DNA of 64,000 nucleotides from Bryobacteraceae bacterium (GTDB lineage: Bacteria > Acidobacteriota > Terriglobia > Bryobacterales > Bryobacteraceae): NCBI GenBank assembly GCA_947458745.1, contig CANGYQ010000006.1, forward strand, positions 1 through 64,000, written 5' to 3'. The notes below the pieces were generated by a model. It saw only the letters and a list, made by a program, of their open reading frames with translations, made no database searches and had not been told where the DNA came from. A program made the position numbers and the translations under genes. Positions 1-8,406 of this stretch are shown in pieces. Every line of letters starts with the position of its first letter. Within the stretch, counting starts at the first letter, position 1.

Positions 1-653
1 GGTACGGCTTCGAGCGGCTTGGCCAGCATGAACTCCATGGGGTGAAAGAGGGTGGCCTCAATCTGATCGAGCGTGCCCCGCCGGGCGGCCAGCGCCACAT
101 CCCACAAGCGGCCCAACTTGTTGTGAGCCGCGCGGATGGCATCGAGTGGAACACCGAGGGCTTTCGCCAGGCTCTCTTCCACCAGCTTTTCCTGGAGGCC
201 GATGCGCAGGTTGCCGCTGATCGCCTTGACGAAATAGCGCAGGGAAAGCGGGCGATAGCGGCGAAAGGTCTCCACCAGGATTGAGTGTTTCAGGGCGACT
301 CGCTTGGCCATCGCCAGCCGTAGGAAAATCTCCTCGGCGGCCACAAGTGAAAACGGCTGTTGCTGGCTGCGGCGGGTCATCAAGTGGCCCACCGTTTCGC
401 CGGTGTCACCCACTTCACGGGAGCATAGACGCACTAGTTCCAGAGGCCAGCCGGAGGCCTCCACCAGGGCCTCGCGTAAGGCCGCGCCGCCTACCGTTAA
501 GGATCCATCGACGGGGGTGCCGCAGAGGAACCGGACGGCGCGCGCCAGGTCGGCGTCATCCAGCTCCTTGAGGTAGGCTGACAGCGCCCGTACCTTCCGC
601 AGACGGCTGTTGGTGGCGGCTACTTTTTCGCAAACTTCGGCCAGTGCATCCAT
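1..653 (-). CDS. ATP-dependent DNA ligase, N-terminal part (cut by window edge)
   Basis: The reverse-strand frame opens at an ATG (653) and stays open to the window edge, giving about 217 residues starting MDALAEVCEKVAATNSRLRK. This is the helical N-terminal domain of bacterial ATP-dependent DNA ligases; the segments LRIGLQEKLVEESLAKAL and HPMEFMLAKPLE are typical of the stretch just before the adenylation domain. The catalytic KxDG lysine would lie beyond the edge. The start is 3 nt after the stop of the MBL-fold exonuclease, so the two form an operon, as in the known ligase-associated repair cluster (ligase, exonuclease and, in many genomes, a DEXH helicase). Nick sealing in DNA repair is the likely role. 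Family assignment rests on my own translation. Confidence 0.88.
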   Translation of the reverse strand, partial: MDALAEVCEKVAATNSRLRKVRALSAYLKELDDADLARAVRFLCGTPVDGSLTVGGAALREALVEASGWPLELVRLCSREVGDTGETVGHLMTRRSQQQPFSLVAAEEIFLRLAMAKRVALKHSILVETFRRYRPLSLRYFVKAISGNLRIGLQEKLVEESLAKALGVPLDAIRAAHNKLGRLWDVALAARRGTLDQIEATLFHPMEFMLAKPLEAV

Positions 654-656
654 GGC

Positions 657-1628
657 TTAGGCGTCCGCCTCCATCACGCGGCCGCGGCCCCGGGCGGCGG
701 CGTCGATGCCGCGGGCTTGCAGAATCTGGGCCAGGGCTTCGGTGTAGCCGTGCACCAGATCCACCTCCCGCGCGCCGGAGGCTTCAACGGTCTCGATCAG
801 TTCGTCAAAGCTGGCGTGGTCAGAGTAGGGGATCAGCTCTTCAGCTCCGCTGCGGGCGCGGGCGTTGCCGAGGGCGGCCCAACCGGAGACGTACGCGATG
901 CGGCATTCCAGGGCCTCAAAGATGGACCGCATGCCCGGCACCACCACCAGCGCCTGGCCGGCGATGCGGCCCGCTTCATAGGGGGTCCAGCCGGGAAAGG
1001 TAAAGCCGGCGGTTTCATAGACCGGGATGTAGCGGGCGATGGCCCCGTGCACCGCGGTGGGAATGCCGGCCTGGCACAGGACATGGGCGATCTCTTGGCC
1101 GCGGCCCAGCGGGTAGCCCAGGAACACGGGTACCGTCCCGTCGGCCAGACACTCTCGCGCAAACGTGGCGATCCGGGCGGCCGCTTGTTCGCGCGACAGG
1201 AAATGGTAGATGGGGAGTCCGAATGTGGATTCGATGATCAGATGGTCGCAGGGGACTACCTGGGCGGTGGCGCCGCACAAGGGTGGGCGGAGCTTGAAAT
1301 CACCGGTGTATACGGTCCGGCGGCCCTCAAACTCGATTAACAGCTGGGCCGCGCCCAGGATGTGCCCCGCGGGATAGGCGGTGAGCCGCGCCCCAGAAAA
1401 CTCCGCCGGTTCGCCGAAATTCATCGGAATCCCCGCCGGGGCTCCGGGCCAGCGCATCTGATAGAGCGTCAGAGTTTCGGGCGTTCCCCAGACCTGGCCA
1501 TGGATGCCACGGGCGTGGTCGGAGTGGGCGTGCGACAGCCAGGCATTCTCGACCGGCCCTTGCGGGTCCAGCCAGAAATTCAGTTTCGGCAAAAAGATGC
1601 CCGAATCGCGATATTCAATCAGACTCAA
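657..1628 (-). CDS. ligase-associated MBL-fold DNA exonuclease
   Basis: A 323-residue metallo-beta-lactamase-fold nuclease of the beta-CASP/Artemis-like group usually found beside ATP-dependent ligases. The metal-binding motif HAHSDHA follows the typical N-terminus EYRDSGIFLPKLNFWLDP, and a further conserved aspartate sits in VYTGDFKL. A later SDHASF motif is also present. The frame is open much further upstream, but that part is antisense to the next gene and has no family character. I therefore place the start at TTG 1628 (MSLIEYRDSG...), which matches the usual protein length. It is followed after 3 nt by the ligase. The two probably act together in end processing and sealing. The weak point is the TTG start, which lacks a clear ribosome-binding site. 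Confidence 0.85.
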   Translation of the reverse strand: MSLIEYRDSGIFLPKLNFWLDPQGPVENAWLSHAHSDHARGIHGQVWGTPETLTLYQMRWPGAPAGIPMNFGEPAEFSGARLTAYPAGHILGAAQLLIEFEGRRTVYTGDFKLRPPLCGATAQVVPCDHLIIESTFGLPIYHFLSREQAAARIATFARECLADGTVPVFLGYPLGRGQEIAHVLCQAGIPTAVHGAIARYIPVYETAGFTFPGWTPYEAGRIAGQALVVVPGMRSIFEALECRIAYVSGWAALGNARARSGAEELIPYSDHASFDELIETVEASGAREVDLVHGYTEALAQILQARGIDAAARGRGRVMEADA

Positions 1629-1670
1629 AGTAAAATGATGCCAACAATGTCGTCTTGCATCTACAAAGGC

Positions 1671-2627
1671 ATGAACGGGGATGTAGCACGGTGGATGCGC
1701 GCGGTTCTCACCGCGGCGGGCCTGTATAACCTGGCTTGGGGAGCGTTTGCCATCTTCTTCCCGCTGGCCGCCTTTGAGATGGCGGGCATGACGGTGCCTA
1801 ACTACCCGGAATTGTGGCAGTGTATCGGCATGATTGTGGGCGTCTACGGCGTCGGCTACATCATTGCCGCGTTTAATCCGCTGGTCCATTGGCCGATTGT
1901 GCTGGTAGGTCTGATGGGCAAAGTCTTTGGTCCCATTGGGTTTGCGTGGGCGGTCTTCAACGGCCGGATGCCGCTGTCGATGGGCTGGACGATCTTGGCG
2001 AACGACTTGATCTGGTGGGTGCCGTTCGCCCTGATCCTGCATCACGCGCACGAGCATGCCTTGGGCAAGCGCCGCGTCAGCAGTCCGGAAGTGCAGCGGT
2101 TTGCGCTGCGGACGAAAACGCAGATGGGCATCTCGCTGGATGAGTTAAGTCGTTTGTCGCCGGTGATGTTGGTCTTCCTGCGGCATGTGGGTTGTACGTT
2201 TTGCCGGGAGGCTCTGGCGGACTTGGCGGCCCGTCGGCGTCAGATCGAACAGGGCGGCACGCGGGTGGTGCTGGTGCACATGGGTACGGAACAGCAAGTG
2301 GCACCGATGTTGAAGCACTACGGGATGTATGACATTGACCGGGTTTCCGACCAGAAGCAGTCGGTCTACCGGGCGTTTGGCCTGGGCCGGGGGCGCTTCC
2401 TGGAGCTGTTTGGACCGAAGGTTTGGTGGCGCGGATTCCAGGCGGGCGTGCTCGCCCGGCACGGCGTGGGCACGCTGGTGGGCGATGGGTTCCAAATGCC
2501 GGGGGTGTTTGTCGTCTATCATGGCGAAGTGATCCGTAGTTACCGCCACCAAAGCGCCGCTGACCGGCCCGACTATCTCGCGCTGGCCGCTGATGAAGCG
2601 TATCCTCAGCCCGGCACCGTGGTTTAA
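1671..2627 (+). CDS. membrane domain fused to peroxiredoxin-like (SelL/Prx-like2) domain
   Basis: About 318 residues. Residues 8-125 form roughly four hydrophobic helices resembling small DoxX-like membrane proteins. After a charged linker (HEHALGKRR), residues 150-318 are a thioredoxin-fold AhpC/TSA domain of the Prx-like2 (SelL) type. Its CTFC motif (Cys175, Cys178) sits in the position where SelL carries a UxxU/CxxC redox pair. It is probably a membrane-tethered thiol oxidoreductase. The start is uncertain: in-frame ATGs also occur at 1635, 1638, 1647 and 1695, and none has a good ribosome-binding site. It is divergent from the exonuclease, leaving only about 40 bp for both promoters. The M50 protease follows after 9 nt. 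Confidence 0.75.
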   Translation: MNGDVARWMRAVLTAAGLYNLAWGAFAIFFPLAAFEMAGMTVPNYPELWQCIGMIVGVYGVGYIIAAFNPLVHWPIVLVGLMGKVFGPIGFAWAVFNGRMPLSMGWTILANDLIWWVPFALILHHAHEHALGKRRVSSPEVQRFALRTKTQMGISLDELSRLSPVMLVFLRHVGCTFCREALADLAARRRQIEQGGTRVVLVHMGTEQQVAPMLKHYGMYDIDRVSDQKQSVYRAFGLGRGRFLELFGPKVWWRGFQAGVLARHGVGTLVGDGFQMPGVFVVYHGEVIRSYRHQSAADRPDYLALAADEAYPQPGTVV

Positions 2628-2636
2628 GGCCGCCCC

Positions 2637-3644
2637 ATGGGCTCCTTTACAATCTTCCGATTCCGGGGCATCCCGGTGCGCCTGCACTTTACCCTGCTGT
2701 TTTTGTTCGGCTGGCTAGCCTTGAATGCCTGGAGCGAAGGGCGCGCCGCTCAACGGGAAGCCCTGCTTTTTGGCGGGGTGCTGGGTTCCGTCCTACTGCA
2801 TGAATTTGGCCACGCACTGACGGCCCGGCGCTACGGCATCCGCATTGCGTCCATCACGATGTACCCAATTGGTGGCGTGGCCCAGATGGTGGACCGCCCG
2901 ACCCCGGTTCAAGAGTTATGGATCACGGTGATGGGTCCGGCGGTGAACGTGGTGTTGGCTCCGCTGTGCTGGGCCGTGGGCTGGCGTGACATGGCCTATG
3001 TGAATATTGGGTTGCTGTTGTTCAACATGATTCCGGCGTTTCCCATGGACGGCGGGCGCCTTTTACGGGCGGTACTGGCGATCCGAGGCTCAGAAGTGCG
3101 CGCGACGCGCATCGCGGCGATGGTGGGCCGGGTGGTGGCAGTGCTGATGGCGATCTATGCGGTCTATTCCAGCCAGTGGCTGCTTTTGCTGGTGGCCTAC
3201 ATGGTCTTTAATGGTGCGGGGGCGGAGCGATCCTCCACCGAGGCGCGGCACTATTCGGCCGGATTTGCGGCCCAGGATGCGATGATTCGGGACTTTCGCA
3301 CATTGGCCCACGGGGCAACCTTGGCCGACGCCGCGCGGCTGCTGATTGAAACCACGCAAACTGATTTTCCGGTGCTGTTGGGTGAGCAGGTGCTGGGCTT
3401 GTTGAGCCGGGATGCGCTGATTACCGCGATGGCAGGCGAGGAGGGCGGCGGCGCCTATGTGTCCAGCGTAATGAACCGGACACCGGTGGTGATGCCGACC
3501 ACTTTGCCGCTGGAAGAAGCATTGGGACTGCTGCAAACCGCCGGTCCTTGTGCCCTGGTGATGGACGGCGAACACCTGGCTGGTCTGTTGACGCCGGAGA
3601 ATGTCGCCGAGTTCTTTGCGTTACGGTCCGCGCAATCGCGATAA
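2637..3644 (+). CDS. M50-family site-2-type metalloprotease with CBS domains
   Basis: 335 residues. An N-terminal membrane segment is followed by the zinc motif HEFGH (residues 55-59) and, near residue 137, NMIPAFPMDGG, which supplies the third zinc ligand (Asp138). Several hydrophobic helices surround these motifs. The last ~120 residues resemble a pair of CBS modules, which in related proteases bind nucleotides and modulate activity. It would cleave membrane-embedded substrates such as anti-sigma factors; the actual substrate cannot be read from the sequence. The ATG is preceded by AAGG at a normal distance. It lies 9 nt after the membrane-peroxiredoxin gene and 10 nt before the FAD oxidoreductase, so it is probably co-transcribed with both. 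Confidence 0.9.
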   Translation: MGSFTIFRFRGIPVRLHFTLLFLFGWLALNAWSEGRAAQREALLFGGVLGSVLLHEFGHALTARRYGIRIASITMYPIGGVAQMVDRPTPVQELWITVMGPAVNVVLAPLCWAVGWRDMAYVNIGLLLFNMIPAFPMDGGRLLRAVLAIRGSEVRATRIAAMVGRVVAVLMAIYAVYSSQWLLLLVAYMVFNGAGAERSSTEARHYSAGFAAQDAMIRDFRTLAHGATLADAARLLIETTQTDFPVLLGEQVLGLLSRDALITAMAGEEGGGAYVSSVMNRTPVVMPTTLPLEEALGLLQTAGPCALVMDGEHLAGLLTPENVAEFFALRSAQSR

Positions 3645-3654
3645 TGGTCTACTG

Positions 3655-4926
3655 ATGGCCCAAGCCGAAGTTTTGATTGTTGGCGCCGGATTGGCCGGTC
3701 TTTCCTGCGCGCTGCAATTGCAGGAAAAGCAGATACCGTTCCGGATTCTGGAAGCTTCCGACGGTGTGGGCGGCCGCGTCCGGACCGATGAGCAAGAGGG
3801 CTTTCGGTTGGACCGGGGCTTTCAGGTTTTCCTGACCGCCTACCCGGAGTGTTTTGAGGTTCTCGACTATGCCGCGCTGGAGTTGAAGAACTTTATGCCG
3901 GGCGCGATGATCCGGCTATCCGGCGATTTCCATAAGTTCAGTGACCCTTACCGCAACCGGGCCGACCTGATCGCCACGCTGACCGCACCCATTGGAACGT
4001 TCCGGGACAAACTCCGGATGAGCAGCCTCCGCAGCCGGTTACGCCGCGCTTCTGAAGATGACATCCTGTCGGCGACAAAGCACACCACCAGCTTTCTGCT
4101 GAAGGGGGAAGGCTTCTCCCCGCGCATGATCGACCGTTTTTTCCGCCCGTTCATGGGCGGCATCATGCTGGATTCATCGCTGATGCCGTCCAGCCGCATG
4201 TTCGAGTACGTCTTCAAGATGATGGCCGAAGGGGATACGGCGGTCCCGGCCAAGGGCATGGGCGAGATTCCGAAGCAACTGGCGGCCCGGCTGCCGGAAG
4301 GCTCCATCCGCTTGAATGCCCGGGTGGCGTCGATTGGGGACCAGGAAGTGACGCTTGAGAGCGGGGAAGTGATCTCCGGCAGTGCGGTAGTGCTGGCCTG
4401 TGAGGGGCCTGAGGCATCGCGGCTGGCTCCGGAGTTGATCCCGACGCAGCGGTGGCGTGGCGCCACGTGCCTGTACTTTAGCGCACCGGCTCCGCCGATC
4501 GAGGGTCCGTGGCTGGTGCTGAATGGCAACAACCAGTGGCCGATCAACAATCTGGCGGTGATGAGCGAAGTGTCTCCCGCATATGCGCCGCCCGGGCGGG
4601 CCCTGATCTCAATCACGGTGTTGGGCAAGCCCACGCAATCCGATGAAGAGATCCAATTGGCGGTGATGGCGCAATTGCTACGTTGGTTTGGCCGCGAGGC
4701 CAAGGAATGGCGCTATCTGCGGGCCTACCGAATTTTCCACGCGCAACCGGAGGTGATCCCCGTGCCGCCGGAGGAGCGGCCCGCGCGGCTGGCGGGCAAT
4801 CTGTTTGTGGCCGGTGATCACCGGCTGATGCCGTCGATCAACTTTGCCATGGTCAGCGGCCGTCAAGCGGGTGAAGCCGTGATCGCCACATTGATGCCCG
4901 AAAGCGCGGTCGCACAGCCTGTCTAA
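3655..4926 (+). CDS. NAD(P)/FAD-dependent oxidoreductase (amine oxidase/phytoene desaturase-like)
   Basis: 423 residues. The N-terminus has the dinucleotide-binding motif GAGLAG within VLIVGAGLAGLSCALQL, followed by the acidic ribose-binding residue in ILEAS and the GGRVRT motif common to flavin amine oxidases and phytoene desaturases. The C-terminus has GDHRLMPSINFAMVSGRQAG, the second FAD contact region. The substrate is unknown; carotenoid/isoprenoid or amine oxidation are both possible. I chose ATG 3655 (MAQAEVLIVG) over an upstream ATG because it gives the canonical Rossmann start and does not overlap the protease gene. Its stop overlaps the start of the next gene in the form TAATG, suggesting coupled translation. 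Confidence 0.85.
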   Translation: MAQAEVLIVGAGLAGLSCALQLQEKQIPFRILEASDGVGGRVRTDEQEGFRLDRGFQVFLTAYPECFEVLDYAALELKNFMPGAMIRLSGDFHKFSDPYRNRADLIATLTAPIGTFRDKLRMSSLRSRLRRASEDDILSATKHTTSFLLKGEGFSPRMIDRFFRPFMGGIMLDSSLMPSSRMFEYVFKMMAEGDTAVPAKGMGEIPKQLAARLPEGSIRLNARVASIGDQEVTLESGEVISGSAVVLACEGPEASRLAPELIPTQRWRGATCLYFSAPAPPIEGPWLVLNGNNQWPINNLAVMSEVSPAYAPPGRALISITVLGKPTQSDEEIQLAVMAQLLRWFGREAKEWRYLRAYRIFHAQPEVIPVPPEERPARLAGNLFVAGDHRLMPSINFAMVSGRQAGEAVIATLMPESAVAQPV

Positions 4927-5351
4927 TGGGGATTCTTTTGACCAATCTGGCGGCGACCCTGTTTATGACCGGGTTGATCTGGTTTGTCCAGCTGATCCAC
5001 TATCCGCTCTATGCGCAAGTGGGTGCGGACCGTTTTGTGAATTACGAGAACCTGCATCGCCAGATGATTACGCCCCTAGTGGGGCCGGTGATGCTGGTGG
5101 AGTTACTGACCGCCGCCGCGCTGATTATCAAGCGGCCAGAGACAATTCCAGCATCAGCCGCCTGGATCGGCTTAGGGTTGGCGGGACTCATCTGGCTATC
5201 CACCGCGCTCCTGCAGGTGCCGGAGCACGGTGTCCTGTCGAATGGGTTCGATACCGCCGCGCACCAGCGTCTGGTTTCGACCAACTGGCTGCGGACGGCC
5301 GCCTGGAGCATTCGCTCCTTGTTGATGTTATGGTGCGTCGCCCGGCGTTAA
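4926..5351 (+). CDS. four-helix integral membrane protein, unknown function
   Basis: 141 residues with four predicted membrane helices (about 5-25, 50-67, 77-95 and 120-138). The N-terminus MGILLTNLAATLFMTGLIWFVQLIHYPLY resembles uncharacterised small membrane proteins of acidobacteria and proteobacteria often found beside oxidoreductases. There are no catalytic motifs. The start ATG shares one base with the stop of the FAD oxidoreductase, so the pair is probably translationally coupled, perhaps as an oxidoreductase and its membrane partner (inference). The 3' end overlaps the convergent small gene on the other strand by 4 bp. Confidence 0.75.
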   Translation: MGILLTNLAATLFMTGLIWFVQLIHYPLYAQVGADRFVNYENLHRQMITPLVGPVMLVELLTAAALIIKRPETIPASAAWIGLGLAGLIWLSTALLQVPEHGVLSNGFDTAAHQRLVSTNWLRTAAWSIRSLLMLWCVARR

Positions 5352-5485
5352 GACCCGGAAACGCTTAAGTAGATGCCGCCCGCCAGCAGGGCGACAACAA
5401 CCACGGCCATTAAGCCGCGGCCCGCCCAATCCTTCCAGCTATGCGGATCATCCTGTTTCATCCGTTCGTCAATGGTGTCAAACAT
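5348..5485 (-). CDS. small single-helix membrane protein, unknown
   Basis: 45 residues: a charged N-terminus (MFDTIDERMKQDDPHSWKDW) followed by one hydrophobic helix (GLMAVVVVALLAGGIYLSV). The start is ATG 5485 because GAGGGG lies six bases upstream; an upstream in-frame ATG at 5533 lacks such a site. The gene is convergent with the four-helix membrane protein. Function cannot be inferred. Confidence 0.6.
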   Translation of the reverse strand: MFDTIDERMKQDDPHSWKDWAGRGLMAVVVVALLAGGIYLSVSGS

Positions 5486-5550
5486 AGTCCACCCCTCGGG
5501 GAGAACATTATTCTTATCGGACACCAAAGTCAAGGGGTAGGAGCGACGAA

Positions 5551-6567
5551 TTACTCGGCTTCAACAAATTCGTTGGTGAAAGTGAGCTTGATATCGACGG
5601 GGTTCTCGCGGACCGCGGGGATGGAGTAGCCCAGAACCTTTCTCACTGTTTCCGCACCCTCCAGCGACAGCGCGCCATTGGGATTGAAAATGGGCATGGA
5701 AGCAAACAGCGCCTCGCGATAGAGAGCCGGATTGGGGCCCTGGTAGGCGGCCGGCATCTTGTCGGCGATCTGCTCGGCAGTATGGCCGACAATCCAGCCC
5801 AGCGTCCGCTTCATGGCCCGGGCCAGCCGGCGCGCCACTTCCACATTGCGCCGGATCCAATCGGCCGGGGCATAGAGCACGCTGGCCGGATACTGGGCCA
5901 CGCCGAACACTTCGCGGACTCCAGCGGCGGTGCGTGTGTCGGCCAGGCGCGTCACCTTGGGGTCGCGGTCCAGCAATTCGCTGAGCCCGGGGTCGGTCAT
6001 GATGGCGGCATCGACGCGGCCACTTTCCAACGCCGCCAGGGCCGATGCACCATGTCCAATGCCGGTGATGCTGACGGCCGCCGTCTCGACACTGGCCTTG
6101 GCCAGCAGGTAGTTCAAGAAGAAGTGTGTGGATGAGCCCGGAGCTGTCACTCCCACCGTCGTTGAAGCCAGGTCTTCCAGCCGCCGGATCGGCTTTTTCG
6201 CCTTGGCCGAGACCACCAGTGCCAGGCCCGGGTACTGCAACATGTTGACGAAAGCGGTCAAACTGCGGGCCTCACCTGGAGGCAGAGCGGCCATCTGAAT
6301 GGTGTGATCAAAAAAGCCGCTCACCACATCGGCACTGCCTCCCAGCAGGGCCTGCAGTGCTTTGGAGCCGCCCGGAAAATCCTGCAACGTCACATCCAAA
6401 CCTTCGTCGCGGTAGTAGCCCAACTGCTGGGCCAACGTGGTGGGCAGGTAAACCAGCTGGGCCGCGCCGCCGACAGCCAACCGGACCTGAAGGCCCTGTG
6501 CCTTTCGTTTCCGCGTGCAGGCGGTGACTGCACCCAGCGAGGCGAGTGTGAAGCGGCGGCGATCCAT
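5551..6567 (-). CDS. ABC transporter substrate-binding lipoprotein, NitT/TauT (NMT1/THI5-like) type
   Basis: 338 residues. The N-terminus MDRRRFTLASLGAVTACTRKRK combines a twin-arginine-like RRRF start with a lipobox (AVTAC, Cys17), so the protein is likely exported and lipid-anchored. The mature part reads as a periplasmic binding protein of the NMT1/THI5-like family (LAVGGAAQLVYLPTTLAQQLGYYRDEGLDV, then DFPGGSKALQAL). These proteins bind nitrate, sulfonates, bicarbonate or thiamine precursors. No ABC permease or ATPase gene is adjacent, so the ligand is open and the gene is an orphan receptor here. The divergent methyltransferase starts 37 bp away, so the promoters must lie in that short gap. 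Confidence 0.82.
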   Translation of the reverse strand: MDRRRFTLASLGAVTACTRKRKAQGLQVRLAVGGAAQLVYLPTTLAQQLGYYRDEGLDVTLQDFPGGSKALQALLGGSADVVSGFFDHTIQMAALPPGEARSLTAFVNMLQYPGLALVVSAKAKKPIRRLEDLASTTVGVTAPGSSTHFFLNYLLAKASVETAAVSITGIGHGASALAALESGRVDAAIMTDPGLSELLDRDPKVTRLADTRTAAGVREVFGVAQYPASVLYAPADWIRRNVEVARRLARAMKRTLGWIVGHTAEQIADKMPAAYQGPNPALYREALFASMPIFNPNGALSLEGAETVRKVLGYSIPAVRENPVDIKLTFTNEFVEAE

Positions 6568-6604
6568 GGGTGACCCCGCTATTGTAGCGAGCTATGCTGG
6601 CGGT

Positions 6605-7237
6605 ATGAAGTGCGCTTTTCTTCTGGTAGTACTGGGTTCGCTACTACTGCCAATGGCGGGGTCCGCCCAGGCCAAACCGGACCACCACCCGGGGCATTCC
6701 GCCGAGCATTATGCCCACACGCTGGAGGACCCCGGCCGCGATGCCTGGCAGCGTCCGCACGAAGTGATCATGGCGTTGAAACTGCTTCCGACGGAAGTGG
6801 TGGCTGATCTGGGCGCGGGCACCGGCTATTTCAGCCGCCGCCTAGCGCGTCATGCCGGGAAGGTATTGGCCATTGATGTCGACGAAAAGCTTTTGGCGAT
6901 GGCGGCCAAAGGGGCGCCCAAGAATCTCCAGACCTTGCTGGCTGGCGCTGATAGTCCGCGACTGGCCGCGGCCAGCGTAGATACGGTTTTCATTTGTGAT
7001 GTGGCCCACCATATCGGGAACCGGGCGGTGTACTGGCCGCGTGTCGTGAGTGCGCTGAAGCCCGGCGGGCGCGTGGTGATGATCGATTTTGAGAAGCGGG
7101 CTACGTCCGCCGGTCCGCCGGTGGAGTATCGCATCTCAAGAGACGAGATGGTGGCGGAGATGGCTGCGGCTGGGCTGAAGCTGAAGCGTGAGCACAAGTT
7201 GCTGGACCAGCAATACTTTCTGGAGTTCGAACGCTAG
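6605..7237 (+). CDS. class I SAM-dependent methyltransferase with N-terminal signal peptide
   Basis: 210 residues. A clear signal peptide (MKCAFLLVVLGSLLLPMAGSAQA) is followed by a His-rich linker (DHHPGHSAEHYAHTLED) and a Rossmann methyltransferase with motif I VADLGAGTGYFSRRLA and the acidic motif LAIDVDE; VFICDVAHHI and LKPGGRVVMIDFEK are the later family motifs. Export of a SAM-dependent enzyme is unusual because SAM is cytoplasmic, yet such genes recur in acidobacteria and planctomycetes. The start ATG 6605 is chosen because it gives the signal peptide. The substrate is unknown. It converges with the TPR gene with a 4-bp overlap. Confidence 0.85.
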   Translation: MKCAFLLVVLGSLLLPMAGSAQAKPDHHPGHSAEHYAHTLEDPGRDAWQRPHEVIMALKLLPTEVVADLGAGTGYFSRRLARHAGKVLAIDVDEKLLAMAAKGAPKNLQTLLAGADSPRLAAASVDTVFICDVAHHIGNRAVYWPRVVSALKPGGRVVMIDFEKRATSAGPPVEYRISRDEMVAEMAAAGLKLKREHKLLDQQYFLEFER

Positions 7238-8406
7238 CCCACGGGTGGGCGTTTATAGGGTGACCCGAGATAGCGCTTGGCTTCCTTGGCCATGTCACTG
7301 GAATCGTTCAGCTGCAGCACTTGCCGGTAGGCCGCTTGAGCGGCGGGGCGATTGCGCCGCAGGTCGTAGGTTTGTCCCAGCCGCAGCCAAGCCATGGAGG
7401 CGGTGTGGAGGTCGAGTTTGTCGCTGCCGCCGGTGGCGGATTTGAGATTCTCGATGGCGGAGTCGAAGTCGTCGTACCAGAACAGGATGTTGCCGCGGGC
7501 GAAGGCAATCTTTTCCGGTGAGAGCGTGCCATACCCGCTGACGCCGGAACGGCGTAACTGCTCCACGGCGTCAATGGCGGCCAGTGACTTGGCTTTGTCA
7601 CCCTCGTCGGCCCACATTTGGGCCAGTTCCAAGCGAAACAGAAAGTTGCGTGGGAAGCGCTGGATCAGGTCGTTCAGCAGCGGGATCGCCTCCTTGGACC
7701 GGCGTTCGCGGCGGTAGATCACGCCCAACAGCACTTTGGCATCGGCGGTATTCATCGTGCCTTTGGCTGCCACTTCCTTGATGGTCCGGACGCCCGCCTC
7801 CCGGTCACCCCGAAAGCCCGCCAGGAAGCCAAGCAGCTTCATGTAGCCCGGCAGGGAGCCCACGACATAGTCATGCAGACCGAGGATGATGCGGGCGTCA
7901 ATCAGCTTCGGGTCCAGTTCTACGGCCTTCGTCGCCAGCTTGCGCGACGCGGTCAGATCCCGCAGGGAATCCATGTAGGCCTTGCGCACCAGGAAATTCC
8001 AGTTGCCACGCAGGCCGTGCGCCACGCCCAAGGCATAGGTTGCACTGACGTCGCGGGGGTTGCTCGCGAGGGCCGTTTGCGCGAGGGTCATGGCCTTCCC
8101 GATGGCTTCGAGAAACTGCGTCTCCACGGCCCCCGGAGGTTCCAGGCGGCCCCGGCGCAGGAAGGGGTTGGCGCCGGTGACCATCTCACTTTCCAGTGCC
8201 CCGGCCTTAAACATCTCGCGATACATCAGGCCTTGGGCGAGATGGTTGTAGGCTTGCGGTTCCGCCGGATGTTCGCGAATGGCCCGCTCGAATTCAGCAA
8301 TCGAGGCTTCATACTCCAGGTTGTAGAAGTGTTCGAAGCCCTTGGACAGCGGTTGGCCATGGACGGACAGGGTGAAGGCAAAAACACCCAGCAGTGCGCG
8401 TCTCAC
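7234..8406 (-). CDS. exported TPR-repeat protein
   Basis: 390 residues beginning at GTG 8406, which overlaps the aminotransferase stop as GTGA, so the two are translationally coupled. The N-terminus MRRALLGVFAFTLSVHGQ is a signal peptide. The rest is helical with TPR-like units (for example FYNLEYEASIAEFERAIREHPAEPQAYNHLAQGL near the start, and LRLGQTYDLRRNRPAAQAAYRQVLQLN at the end). It probably acts as a protein-interaction scaffold outside the cytoplasmic membrane. An open frame continues upstream of the GTG but overlaps the aminotransferase and has no signal peptide. Confidence 0.8.
   Translation of the reverse strand: MRRALLGVFAFTLSVHGQPLSKGFEHFYNLEYEASIAEFERAIREHPAEPQAYNHLAQGLMYREMFKAGALESEMVTGANPFLRRGRLEPPGAVETQFLEAIGKAMTLAQTALASNPRDVSATYALGVAHGLRGNWNFLVRKAYMDSLRDLTASRKLATKAVELDPKLIDARIILGLHDYVVGSLPGYMKLLGFLAGFRGDREAGVRTIKEVAAKGTMNTADAKVLLGVIYRRERRSKEAIPLLNDLIQRFPRNFLFRLELAQMWADEGDKAKSLAAIDAVEQLRRSGVSGYGTLSPEKIAFARGNILFWYDDFDSAIENLKSATGGSDKLDLHTASMAWLRLGQTYDLRRNRPAAQAAYRQVLQLNDSSDMAKEAKRYLGSPYKRPPVG

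Noticed and set aside
1629..2057. N-terminal extension of the MBL exonuclease up to 2057
   Set aside because: No homology to the family, antisense to the membrane-peroxiredoxin gene; the family start fits TTG 1628.
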